Assembly (NCBI GenBank): GCA_031279895.1
Contig: JAITHR010000069.1
Coordinates: 1 to 5,220, forward strand
Direction of reading: 5' to 3'
From: Spirochaetaceae bacterium
GTDB lineage: Bacteria > Spirochaetota > Spirochaetia > Treponematales > Breznakiellaceae
DNA: 5,220 bases
Shown here: positions 1 to 5,214 of the stretch, one piece after another
Layout: each line of letters opens with the position of its first letter
How positions within the stretch are numbered: the stretch's first letter is position 1
Position numbers and translations under genes: made by a program
The notes under the pieces: model-generated
Seen by the model: only the letters and a program-made list of their open reading frames with translations
What the model was told of the DNA's origin: nothing
The model's database searches: none

Positions 1-11
1 GGAAATCGTTC

Positions 12-320
12 ATGTACGCATTGATAGAATTTAAAGGCAAACAGTACAAAGCCGAAAAAGGCGCTTTGCTGAAGGTTGACCGGATTGACGCGGAAGTTGG
101 TTCCAGCGTGGCTATTGACTCGGTGCTTCTGGTTTCAGGGGAGAAGGTGAGCGTCGGTTCACCCTATGTGGCGGGCGCGAAAGTATCCGCAGTGGTGGAA
201 ACCCATAAGAAGGATAAAAAAATTATCGTTTTTAAGTATAAGCCGAAAAAGGATTACCGCCGCAAACAGGGGCATAGAGAGTGGTACTCGTTTATCAGAA
301 TCGGGGATATTGAAGCGTAG
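12..320 (+). CDS. rplU: 50S ribosomal protein bL21
   Basis: Ribosomal protein bL21, a structural component of the large subunit that binds 23S rRNA. The 102-residue product matches the usual family length (about 103). It begins MYALIEFKGKQYK, the typical bL21 opening, and ends with the basic RNA-binding signature KYKPKKDYRRKQGHRE (residues 76-90) followed by the usual hydrophobic tail. The ATG is preceded by GGAAA at positions 1-5, a plausible partial ribosome binding site cut by the window edge, so promoter and leader lie outside the window. It is the first visible gene of the operon and is 19 bp from the prp-like gene. The order rplU-prp-rpmA is widely conserved. Identification is near certain. 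Confidence 0.98.
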   Translation: MYALIEFKGKQYKAEKGALLKVDRIDAEVGSSVAIDSVLLVSGEKVSVGSPYVAGAKVSAVVETHKKDKKIIVFKYKPKKDYRRKQGHREWYSFIRIGDIEA

Positions 321-339
321 CGTTACGCGGCAGTGATGG

Positions 340-762
340 ATGATGATAGAAATCACCGCGGTTCTTGATGAAGCGGGGCTTCTCCGGTCTTGTACCGTTA
401 CCGGACACGCCGCCATGAAGTCGGTTTGCGGCGCGGTATCCGTTCTTATGAGGACCGCGTTGCGGGTTCTTTTTAAGAGGGAAGGCATCGAGACCACGGG
501 AGGCGCTTCGGAGCCGGGTGTCTTTTGGATAAACATAGAAGCGTACACCGGAGAGGGGAGGGATTTTTTGTGTGCTGCGGGAACCTTTTTGACAGAGGGA
601 CTGCGCTCCGTTTCCCAAGACCACCCGGATTGTTGTATAATGAATATATATAGAGCGGAGGAAATAGTATGGCTCGAAAGCGAGGCGGCAGCGGCGCCAA
701 AAACGGACGGGATTCCAACCCCCAATATCTTGGCGTTAAAGCCTCAGGCGGATCACGGGTAA
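340..762 (+). CDS. prp: Divergent Prp (YsxB)-type ribosomal-processing cysteine protease homologue
   Basis: Homologue of Prp/YsxB, the cysteine protease that in Firmicutes removes an N-terminal extension from bL27. Identification rests on position between rplU and rpmA, the opening [12 protein letters not shown], and the GHA...C.AVS core: His23 in TGHA and Cys30 in SVCGAVSVL match the family's catalytic His/Cys pair. The His-Cys distance is 7 residues here and 12 in the S. aureus protein as I recall it, so the loop that usually carries G-x-DIV is shortened. The product is 140 residues against about 105-115 in the family; residues from about 110 onward form an Ala/Pro-rich tail read out of frame through the first 94 bp of rpmA. 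Adjacent ATGs at 340 and 343 are both possible starts, and no good ribosome binding site is visible. The neighbouring bL27 has no extension to cleave, so substrate and activity are uncertain. Confidence 0.85.
   Translation: MMIEITAVLDEAGLLRSCTVTGHAAMKSVCGAVSVLMRTALRVLFKREGIETTGGASEPGVFWINIEAYTGEGRDFLCAAGTFLTEGLRSVSQDHPDCCIMNIYRAEEIVWLESEAAAAPKTDGIPTPNILALKPQADHG
612..641 (+). promoter_or_regulatory. Putative internal promoter for rpmA inside the 3' end of prp
   Basis: A perfect TATAAT -10 hexamer lies at 636-641. An 18-bp spacer separates it from TTCCCA at 612-617, a 4-of-6 match to TTGACA. The site sits in a short AT-rich stretch (about 631-653) that stands out in the GC-rich coding background and forces rare-looking ATA codons into prp. 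A transcript starting near 648 would have a leader of about 20 nt containing the strong rpmA ribosome binding site. The call is from sequence pattern only; the -35 is weak. Confidence 0.4.
657..662 (+). promoter_or_regulatory. Strong Shine-Dalgarno of rpmA
   Basis: GGAGGA lies 6 nt before the ATG at 669 and is the best ribosome binding site on the + strand of this window. It fixes the bL27 start. The in-frame TAG at 651-653 rules out any longer N-terminus, so the bL27 made here cannot carry the Firmicutes-type cleavable extension. Confidence 0.85.
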
Positions 763-932
763 AGGCGGGAAGCATCATTGTCCGCCAGCGGGGAACGAAG
801 ATACATCCCGGAACCAACGTAGGCTGCGGAGGGGATTATACCCTTTTCGCCCTGATAGACGGAACGGTTTCTTTTACCAGCCGCCGCGGACGGAAGCTGG
901 CAGGGGTTATCCCGATCGAAGCGCCTAAGTAG
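669..932 (+). CDS. rpmA: 50S ribosomal protein bL27
   Basis: Ribosomal protein bL27, whose flexible N-terminus reaches the peptidyl transferase centre and helps place tRNA. The 87-residue product has the classic N-terminal pattern [16 protein letters not shown] followed by LGVK, and the core [10 protein letters not shown] (residues 39-48) and [10 protein letters not shown] (52-61). The mature-type N-terminus starts directly at Met-Ala, with no hydrophobic ...FFA-type extension of the kind Prp removes. A strong GGAGGA at 657-662 sets the start, and an in-frame stop at 651 excludes an upstream one. The first 94 bp overlap the prp-like gene in a different frame. The gene probably has its own promoter inside prp as well as operon transcription. 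Confidence 0.98.
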   Translation: MARKRGGSGAKNGRDSNPQYLGVKASGGSRVKAGSIIVRQRGTKIHPGTNVGCGGDYTLFALIDGTVSFTSRRGRKLAGVIPIEAPK

Positions 933-963
933 GCGCGGGGATTGCCGGTACGTTTGAATACCT

Positions 964-1977
964 ATGGAAAAATTTGCCGACGAAACGTTGATTGAGGTTT
1001 CCTCCGGTTCGGGGGGAAACGGCTGTGTCGCGTTCCGCCGAGAGAAATACGTCCCGGCCGGAGGTCCCGCCGGCGGAGACGGCGGACGCGGCGGAGACGT
1101 GGTGTTCGTTATCCGCCGCAACCTCCGTACCTTGGCGCATTTGCGATACAAACACTTCTTTAAGGCGGAAAACGGACGGGACGGGGAAGGATCCGGTCGT
1201 TACGGCAAAGCCGGCGGGGATGTGGTGATTCCCCTGCCCCCGGGAACCGTGCTGAAAGACGCGGATACCGGCGCGGTGGTGCGGGATTTCGGCGGCGGCG
1301 AGGAAGACTTCCGGTTCCTCAAAGGGGGAAACGGCGGCTGGGGCAATATCCGCTTTAAGTCTTCGGTCAATCAGGCTCCCCGAAAGGCGCTGCCCGGCAA
1401 ACCCGGCAAAAAGGCGCGCCTCCGCGTGGAGTTGCAGCTTCTTGCGGACATCGGGCTTGTGGGCTTCCCCAACGCGGGAAAGTCTTCCCTGCTTGACCGG
1501 TTCACCAACGCCCGCCCCAAGATCGCCCCCTATCCTTTTACCACCAAGATACCCAACCTGGGCGTGCTTACCCTCGGCGAGGAGGACATTATTCTCGCGG
1601 ACATTCCCGGTCTTATCGAGGGGGCTTCAGACGGGCTGGGGCTGGGAATACGCTTTCTCAAACACATCTCCCGCACTTCCGCCCTGTCGTTCCTCATCGA
1701 TCTTTCCGCAGAGAACTATCTGGAAGGCTTCGCCGTTTTATACCGGGAGCTGGGGGCCTTTTCTCCGGCGCTCCTTGAAAAGCCGAGGATCCTTGTGGGT
1801 ACCAAGATGGATACTGCGGGAACAGCCGGGCGGCTTGCGGAGATGCGGGCCCGCTACGCCGAAGAAACCGTGGTGGGTATTTCGGTTTTTTCCGGTCAGG
1901 GCATACCCGAACTGGCTTCTCTTATGGGAAAGCTGGCGCGTGCGCGTCCCGCGGCTCCCGACGGGGGCCGGGTCTAA
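964..1977 (+). CDS. obg: Obg-family ribosome-assembly GTPase
   Basis: Essential GTPase of large-subunit maturation that also links growth to nucleotide state. Residues 1-160 form the Obg fold, with the glycine-rich signature GGNGCVAFRREKYVP (17-31) and GGDGGRGGDV (37-46). The G domain follows: G1 GFPNAGKS (167-174), G2 around PFTT (191-194), G3 DIPG (213-216) with LIEGAS after it. G4 is read as TKMD (280-283), not the usual NKxD, and G5 as ISVFSG (306-311) where SA is usual. The protein ends at 337 residues, so it is the short form lacking the OCT or acidic C-terminal extension. The ATG at 964 gives the standard N-terminus, but no Shine-Dalgarno is visible in the 31-bp gap after rpmA. nadD-yqeK starts 4 nt after its stop. 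Confidence 0.97.
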   Translation: MEKFADETLIEVSSGSGGNGCVAFRREKYVPAGGPAGGDGGRGGDVVFVIRRNLRTLAHLRYKHFFKAENGRDGEGSGRYGKAGGDVVIPLPPGTVLKDADTGAVVRDFGGGEEDFRFLKGGNGGWGNIRFKSSVNQAPRKALPGKPGKKARLRVELQLLADIGLVGFPNAGKSSLLDRFTNARPKIAPYPFTTKIPNLGVLTLGEEDIILADIPGLIEGASDGLGLGIRFLKHISRTSALSFLIDLSAENYLEGFAVLYRELGAFSPALLEKPRILVGTKMDTAGTAGRLAEMRARYAEETVVGISVFSGQGIPELASLMGKLARARPAAPDGGRV

Positions 1978-1981
1978 GAAC

Positions 1982-3169
1982 GTGAAACTGGCGATTCTTG
2001 GGGGAAGTTTTAATCCCGTGCATATCGGCCACCTCTTCCTGGCGGATACGGCGCTTGCGACCCTTGGGTACGAGCGGGTTATCCTTATTCCCGCGTACCA
2101 GTCTCCCTTTAAGCTCCACGCCCAAGGGGGAAGCCCCAAGGATCGGGTGGATATGCTCTCGGCCTCAATCGCGGGGGATCCCGGACTGACCGTTGACGAC
2201 GCCGAAATCAAACGCAAAGGCGTTTCGTATACCATTGACACGCTGCGCGACATTATAAGCAGGTATACCCCGCACGGGAAGCCGGGGCTTATTTTGGGGG
2301 ACGACCTTGCGAGGGATTTTCCCCAATGGAAGCAGGCCGCGGACATCATCGCGCTGGTTGACATCATCATAGCCCATCGCGTTACCCTAAACGAGGCGGC
2401 TTTCCCCTATGCCCATAAGCGGCTTAACAATGAAATCGTGGCCATATCCTCCGCCCAAATCCGCGACCTCATCAGGAACAGGGGCGCCTGGCGGTATCTG
2501 GTTCCCCCGGGCGCCCGCCATATCATAGAGGAACGCGGGCTGTACGGCTTCTCCGATTCTTCTTCCGTCCCGTCAACCCCGTCAACGCGGGTTTCCCCGT
2601 CTCTGGTGGCCGCCGTGGAAGAAGCGGCGCGCGCGCTCGTAAGCCCCGCCCGTTTCTGGCACTCCCGCAATACCGCGCTCCTCAGCCGGGACCTGTGCCT
2701 CCGTTTCGGCATGGACCCTATGGCCGGTTATCTTGCGGGTATCTCCCATGATATATGCAAATCCATGGAAGACCGGAAGATGATAGCCCTTGCCGAACAG
2801 GACGGGGAGCCGGTTTCCAAACTGGAGCGGAAAAAGCCCGCGCTGCTTCACGCCAGAGCCGGAGCGGTACTGCTTAAAGAGCGGTTCGGCGTAACGGACA
2901 AAGATATTCTTGAAGCCGTGCGTTTTCATACCCTTGGGGACGCCGGTATGGGGGACCTTGCAAAAGCGGTGTACGTCGCGGATAAAATCGAACTGTCGAG
3001 GGAAGGGGTTGACCCGAAACTGCGGGATCCGAGCGCCGCGGGGGATCTCAACCTGCTGTTCGCGGCGGTACTGGATAATACGGTGGCGTACCTCAAATCC
3101 AGGGAACTGGAGATTTCCGAAAGCACCCTGCGAATGCTTGAGGCGATACAAAAGAGGGACGTCCGGTGA
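1982..3169 (+). CDS. nadD-yqeK: NadD-YqeK fusion: nicotinate-mononucleotide adenylyltransferase joined to HD-domain Ap4A hydrolase
   Basis: One 395-residue frame carrying two enzymes. Residues 1-190 are NadD, which adenylylates nicotinate mononucleotide to deamido-NAD: GGSFNPVHIGH (7-17) holds the HxGH nucleotidyltransferase motif, and ISSAQIR (155-161) is the C-terminal nucleotide-binding motif. A Ser/Pro-rich linker (about 191-207) leads to a YqeK-type HD domain (about 208-395) with His227, His256-Asp257 (SHD), His290 (LLH), His316-Thr317 and Asp334 (YVAD) at the expected metal-site positions. YqeK in Bacillus is a symmetrical Ap4A hydrolase giving ADP. I see no stop and no ribosome binding site at the domain junction, so I read a true fusion. 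The GTG at 1982 is chosen because the motif-bearing N-terminus (VKLAILGG) starts there. It lies 4 nt after the obg stop without a clear Shine-Dalgarno, so coupling to obg is likely. The frame is open further upstream, but that part is the shadow of obg. Confidence 0.94.
   Translation: MKLAILGGSFNPVHIGHLFLADTALATLGYERVILIPAYQSPFKLHAQGGSPKDRVDMLSASIAGDPGLTVDDAEIKRKGVSYTIDTLRDIISRYTPHGKPGLILGDDLARDFPQWKQAADIIALVDIIIAHRVTLNEAAFPYAHKRLNNEIVAISSAQIRDLIRNRGAWRYLVPPGARHIIEERGLYGFSDSSSVPSTPSTRVSPSLVAAVEEAARALVSPARFWHSRNTALLSRDLCLRFGMDPMAGYLAGISHDICKSMEDRKMIALAEQDGEPVSKLERKKPALLHARAGAVLLKERFGVTDKDILEAVRFHTLGDAGMGDLAKAVYVADKIELSREGVDPKLRDPSAAGDLNLLFAAVLDNTVAYLKSRELEISESTLRMLEAIQKRDVR
2569..2586 (+). repeat. 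Perfect 9-bp tandem duplication in the NadD-YqeK linker
   Basis: CCCGTCAAC occurs twice back to back (2569-2577 and 2578-2586). It keeps the reading frame and produces the repeated Pro-Ser-Thr (PSTPST) in the interdomain linker, around residues 197-202. It looks like a slippage or duplication event tolerated in a flexible linker. Confidence 0.8.
3154..3159 (+). promoter_or_regulatory. Shine-Dalgarno of the LCP gene within the end of nadD-yqeK
   Basis: GAGGGA lies 6 nt before the GTG start at 3166. That GTG overlaps the upstream TGA as GTGA (3166-3169), a typical arrangement for translational coupling. It supports the GTG as the genuine start. Confidence 0.7.
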
Positions 3170-4374
3170 GAAAGGGCAAAATCGACGCCAGCCTTTTTCT
3201 GCTCGGCGCCATTCTGTTGGCTTTGGGAGGGGGCGTTTTCGTAACCGTGTACGCGCTGCACGCGGACCCTATCGAAGGTTCCCTTGCGGGCGATCGGGTT
3301 ATCAACACGCTCTTCGTGTTTGAGGGGAACGACAAACCCCTCGGCACCTACGTGCTTATGTATTACCCCGGCACCAGACGGGCGGCCATATTCGACATAC
3401 CGGGGGAAGTGGGCCTCATCCTGCAAAAGATAAATCGGGTTGACCGGATTGACACGGTGTACGACCCCCAGCGGATCGCCACGTTTGAAAACGAAATCGA
3501 GCGGCTTCTGGGGATTGATATAGGGTTTACCTTTGTGCTGGATACCTCCGGTCTGGGCAAAGTGGTTGATTTGGTTGAAGGGGTGGATATTTTCATCCCC
3601 TCGCCGGTGGAAATCTACAGCGAGGCCGCGCCCATTCTCTTTCCCTCAGGTATAACCCGCCTTGACGGGGACAAGGCGCGCACCTACGTTACCTACGAGC
3701 TTCCCGAAGAAAACCATGAAATCGTTACGTTCCGGCGCCAGCGGTTCTTTTTGGGCTTTATCAAGCGTCTGGGAGAGCAGAACGAGATCCTCAAGCACGA
3801 GTTTATCACCCAGTTCTATCAGAACCTCATCAAAACCGGCATGAACCAGCGGATACGAACCCGTCTTTTTGACGAGTACGCGGGTATTGACATGGAACGG
3901 GTGAATATCCAGTCGGTCGGGGGAAATATTCGGGAGATTTCTGGAAAGACCCTGCTGTTCCCCTACTATGACGGCAATCTCATCAAGGAAATCGTGCGCC
4001 AGACCTTAGGCGGCCTTACCCGCCAGTCCGAAGGGGCCTTTACGGACAGGGTGTTTACGGTGGAGGTTCTCAACGGGACCGCCACGGTCGGTCTTGCGGG
4101 CCGGACCGCCGAGCTTATCCGGGGGTTCGGGTATGACGTCATATCCATCGGGAACGCGGACCGCAGCGATTACGGGGAAACAATCATCATCGACCGGTCA
4201 GGGAATGAAAATATGGTAAAAACTTTCGGCAATATTATTCGGTGTACGAATATCCGTTTTGAAGCGGCGCAGTCGGACAATTTTGAGGAGATAAACCTGC
4301 AAAATCTGGAATACCGCTCGGATTTCATACTCATCATCGGCAATGATTTTAAGGGACGCTATGTTGACGGATGA
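3166..4374 (+). CDS. Divergent LCP (LytR-CpsA-Psr) family membrane protein with LytR_C domain
   Basis: Predicted inner-membrane protein of 402 residues. A short basic N-terminus (MRKGK) precedes one transmembrane helix (about 8-31), placing the rest outside the cytoplasm. Residues about 45-203 resemble an LCP domain (KIN at 88-90, a GFTFVLD / VDLVEGVDIFIP stretch at 120-145, LDGDKARTYV at 166-175, FRRQRFF at 189-195). Residues about 296-396 match LytR_C: VEVLNGT, GLAGRTAELIRGFGYDV, then ILIIGNDF. LCP enzymes normally transfer lipid-linked polymers to peptidoglycan. Here the usual DTI and IPRDT motifs read LGTY and IPGEV (78-82), and the YxRxR motif reads YVTYEL, so canonical phosphotransfer chemistry is doubtful. 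A lytR-like gene between yqeK and rsfS is also known from Clostridia-type clusters. Start GTG overlaps the previous stop; the end overlaps rsfS by 14 bp. The substrate is unknown. Confidence 0.85.
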   Translation: MRKGKIDASLFLLGAILLALGGGVFVTVYALHADPIEGSLAGDRVINTLFVFEGNDKPLGTYVLMYYPGTRRAAIFDIPGEVGLILQKINRVDRIDTVYDPQRIATFENEIERLLGIDIGFTFVLDTSGLGKVVDLVEGVDIFIPSPVEIYSEAAPILFPSGITRLDGDKARTYVTYELPEENHEIVTFRRQRFFLGFIKRLGEQNEILKHEFITQFYQNLIKTGMNQRIRTRLFDEYAGIDMERVNIQSVGGNIREISGKTLLFPYYDGNLIKEIVRQTLGGLTRQSEGAFTDRVFTVEVLNGTATVGLAGRTAELIRGFGYDVISIGNADRSDYGETIIIDRSGNENMVKTFGNIIRCTNIRFEAAQSDNFEEINLQNLEYRSDFILIIGNDFKGRYVDG

Positions 4375-4750
4375 CACGCCCGCCCTTGAGCTGGGCAAAC
4401 TCCTGCGGGATTATCGGGGTCGGGACGTTACGGTTCTTGACCTGCGGAATACGGGAAGCTGGACCGATTTCTTCGTGATAGCCACAGTAACAAGCGGCGT
4501 TCATTTGCAGGGCCTGGAGCGGCACGTTAAAGCGTTTTCACGGGAAAAGGGCATTGATATACTGCGCGTCTCCTCGCGGCCCAGGGGAATGTCGCCCGTT
4601 TCCGGGGAAGAATGGCTTATCGTTGACTTGGGAACTGTCGTGGTACACCTTATGTCGGAGAAAACCCGCGCTTTCTATGAACTTGAGCGGCTTTGGAGCG
4701 CCGGAGCCGTTATTTTTCAGGAAGACCCCGGGGCGGCCCCGCCGTTTTAG
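4361..4750 (+). CDS. rsfS: Ribosomal silencing factor RsfS
   Basis: RsfS (RsfA/Iojap family) binds ribosomal protein uL14 on the 50S subunit and blocks joining with the 30S, lowering translation in starvation or stationary phase. The product of 129 residues fits the family (about 105-135). Diagnostic stretches are SWTDFFVIATVTSG, matching the family's S-x-x-DYFVIATG-x-S, and EEWLIVDLGTVVVHLMSE with RAFYELERLW near the C-terminus. ATG 4361 is preferred because AAGGGA (4351-4356) lies just upstream; the spacing of 4 nt is short, and the TTG at 4364 would have 7 nt. The ATG at 4343 has no ribosome binding site. The gene overlaps the LCP gene by 14 bp, indicating coupled translation. It closes the operon before a convergent gene. 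Confidence 0.95.
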   Translation: MLTDDTPALELGKLLRDYRGRDVTVLDLRNTGSWTDFFVIATVTSGVHLQGLERHVKAFSREKGIDILRVSSRPRGMSPVSGEEWLIVDLGTVVVHLMSEKTRAFYELERLWSAGAVIFQEDPGAAPPF

Positions 4751-4767
4751 ATGACCGGCCCGCCCCG
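4729..4767. terminator. Possible GC-rich hairpin between convergent genes
   Basis: CGGGGCGG at 4729-4736 can pair with CCGCCCCG at 4760-4767, and an inner GCCG (4741-4744) with CGGC (4756-4759). The hairpin spans the rsfS stop codon and lies in the convergent spacer. No T-tract follows on either strand, so it is not a standard intrinsic terminator. It may act with Rho or only slow polymerase. Confidence 0.25.
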
Positions 4768-4795
4768 TTACCGGAGCGGCGGCGGCCCCATGCGC

Positions 4796-5152
4796 TTATT
4801 CCTCGAATTCTTCGTATTCTATATCGTTATCGTCATCATACTCGAAATCGTCTTCTTCGAAATCATCGTCGTCGAAATCGTCGTCGAAATCATCGTCGAA
4901 ATCATCGCCCTCAAGGTCGTCAAAGCCCTCGTCCTCGTCAAGGTCGTCTTCCTCGTCTTCGTCATCAAAGGCAAAGAAAGGGTGGGACCGGCGATCGCCG
5001 TCCCAGTCCCCGGGGTCCTGTTCATAAGCGGGATAATCACTAACCAGCGGCATCAACGCGAGTGCTTCGGCGGAGTATAACTCATCCGAAGTGTCTAAAT
5101 TCCCTTCAGGTATTCGCAAAGAGATCCGCCCGGCAGTCTCATACAGAATCAT
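4796..5152 (-). CDS. Small protein with highly acidic C-terminal tail, function unknown
   Basis: I do not recognise this family. The 118-residue product has an N-terminal part (about 1-60, MILYETAGRISLRIPEG...) with mixed composition and probably some fold, then a tail (63-118) in which 41 of 56 residues are Asp or Glu, none is Lys or Arg, and Phe, Leu or Tyr recur at intervals (FDDD repeats). No signal peptide or membrane segment is seen, so it should be cytoplasmic. The shape recalls acidic-tailed proteins such as the RNA polymerase delta subunit, but the N-terminal part does not look like delta's HARE-HTH domain. I choose the ATG at 5152-5150 because GGAG lies 6 nt upstream (5162-5159); the ATG at 5164 would give 122 residues and has no ribosome binding site. 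It is convergent with rsfS, 45 bp away, and has its own promoter. Confidence 0.8.
   Translation of the reverse strand: MILYETAGRISLRIPEGNLDTSDELYSAEALALMPLVSDYPAYEQDPGDWDGDRRSHPFFAFDDEDEEDDLDEDEGFDDLEGDDFDDDFDDDFDDDDFEEDDFEYDDDNDIEYEEFEE
4865..4900 (-). repeat. Three 12-bp tandem units coding FDDD
   Basis: Three consecutive near-identical 12-bp units (4865-4876, 4877-4888, 4889-4900; + strand unit atcgtcgtcgaa with one base changed in the third) encode Phe-Asp-Asp-Asp on the - strand. The units keep frame, so copy-number change would lengthen or shorten the acidic tail without disrupting the protein. Confidence 0.8.
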
Positions 5153-5158
5153 AGTATT

Positions 5159-5162
5159 CTCC
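5159..5162 (-). promoter_or_regulatory. Shine-Dalgarno that decides the start of the acidic-tail gene
   Basis: On the - strand GGAG is followed by 6 nt (AATACT) and then the ATG at 5152-5150. The site overlaps the alternative upstream ATG (5164-5162), which has only AT-rich sequence before it. Confidence 0.6.
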
Positions 5163-5184
5163 ATTTAGTTTTAATGTCTCTTGA

Positions 5185-5214
5185 AACATAAGAGAGATTT
5201 TCGGTATTTGTCAA
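5185..5214 (-). promoter_or_regulatory. Sigma-70-type promoter of the acidic-tail gene
   Basis: On the - strand a perfect TTGACA -35 (5214-5209) is followed by an 18-bp spacer and TATGTT (5190-5185), a 4-of-6 match to TATAAT. The surrounding DNA is AT-rich compared with the genes. A start near 5178 would leave a leader of about 26 nt to the preferred ATG at 5152. Confidence 0.65.

Noticed and set aside
589..594. A perfect TTGACA in the prp gene.
   Set aside because: No -10-like hexamer lies 16-18 bp downstream; the TATAAT at 636 is about 41 bp away. Probably a chance coding match.
1442..1981. The nadD-yqeK frame is open for 180 codons upstream, suggesting a longer N-terminus.
   Set aside because: This part is an out-of-frame shadow of the obg G domain. 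The NadD family N-terminus begins at the GTG at 1982, just before GGSFNPVHIGH.
2357..2385. TTGACA inside nadD as a possible internal promoter.
   Set aside because: No -10-like hexamer at suitable distance, and the site lies in conserved coding sequence.
2582..3151. A 189-codon - strand frame opposite the HD domain.
   Set aside because: Antisense shadow of a GC-rich conserved gene; no recognisable motif, and the + strand frame holds all expected HD residues.
4693..5043. An Arg/His-rich + strand frame of 116 codons.
   Set aside because: Composition is the by-product of reading the repetitive TCG/TCA triplets in another frame; no ribosome binding site or recognisable domain, and it overlaps the end of rsfS.
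4751..5080. A + strand frame of 109 codons, very rich in Val, Ile, Leu and Phe, that looks like a membrane protein and starts right after the rsfS stop.
   Set aside because: It is the exact antisense of the Asp/Glu tail: GAC, GAT and GAA read in reverse as GTC, ATC and TTC, so acidic becomes hydrophobic. It has no ribosome binding site, whereas the - strand gene has a promoter, a Shine-Dalgarno and a non-repetitive N-terminus.
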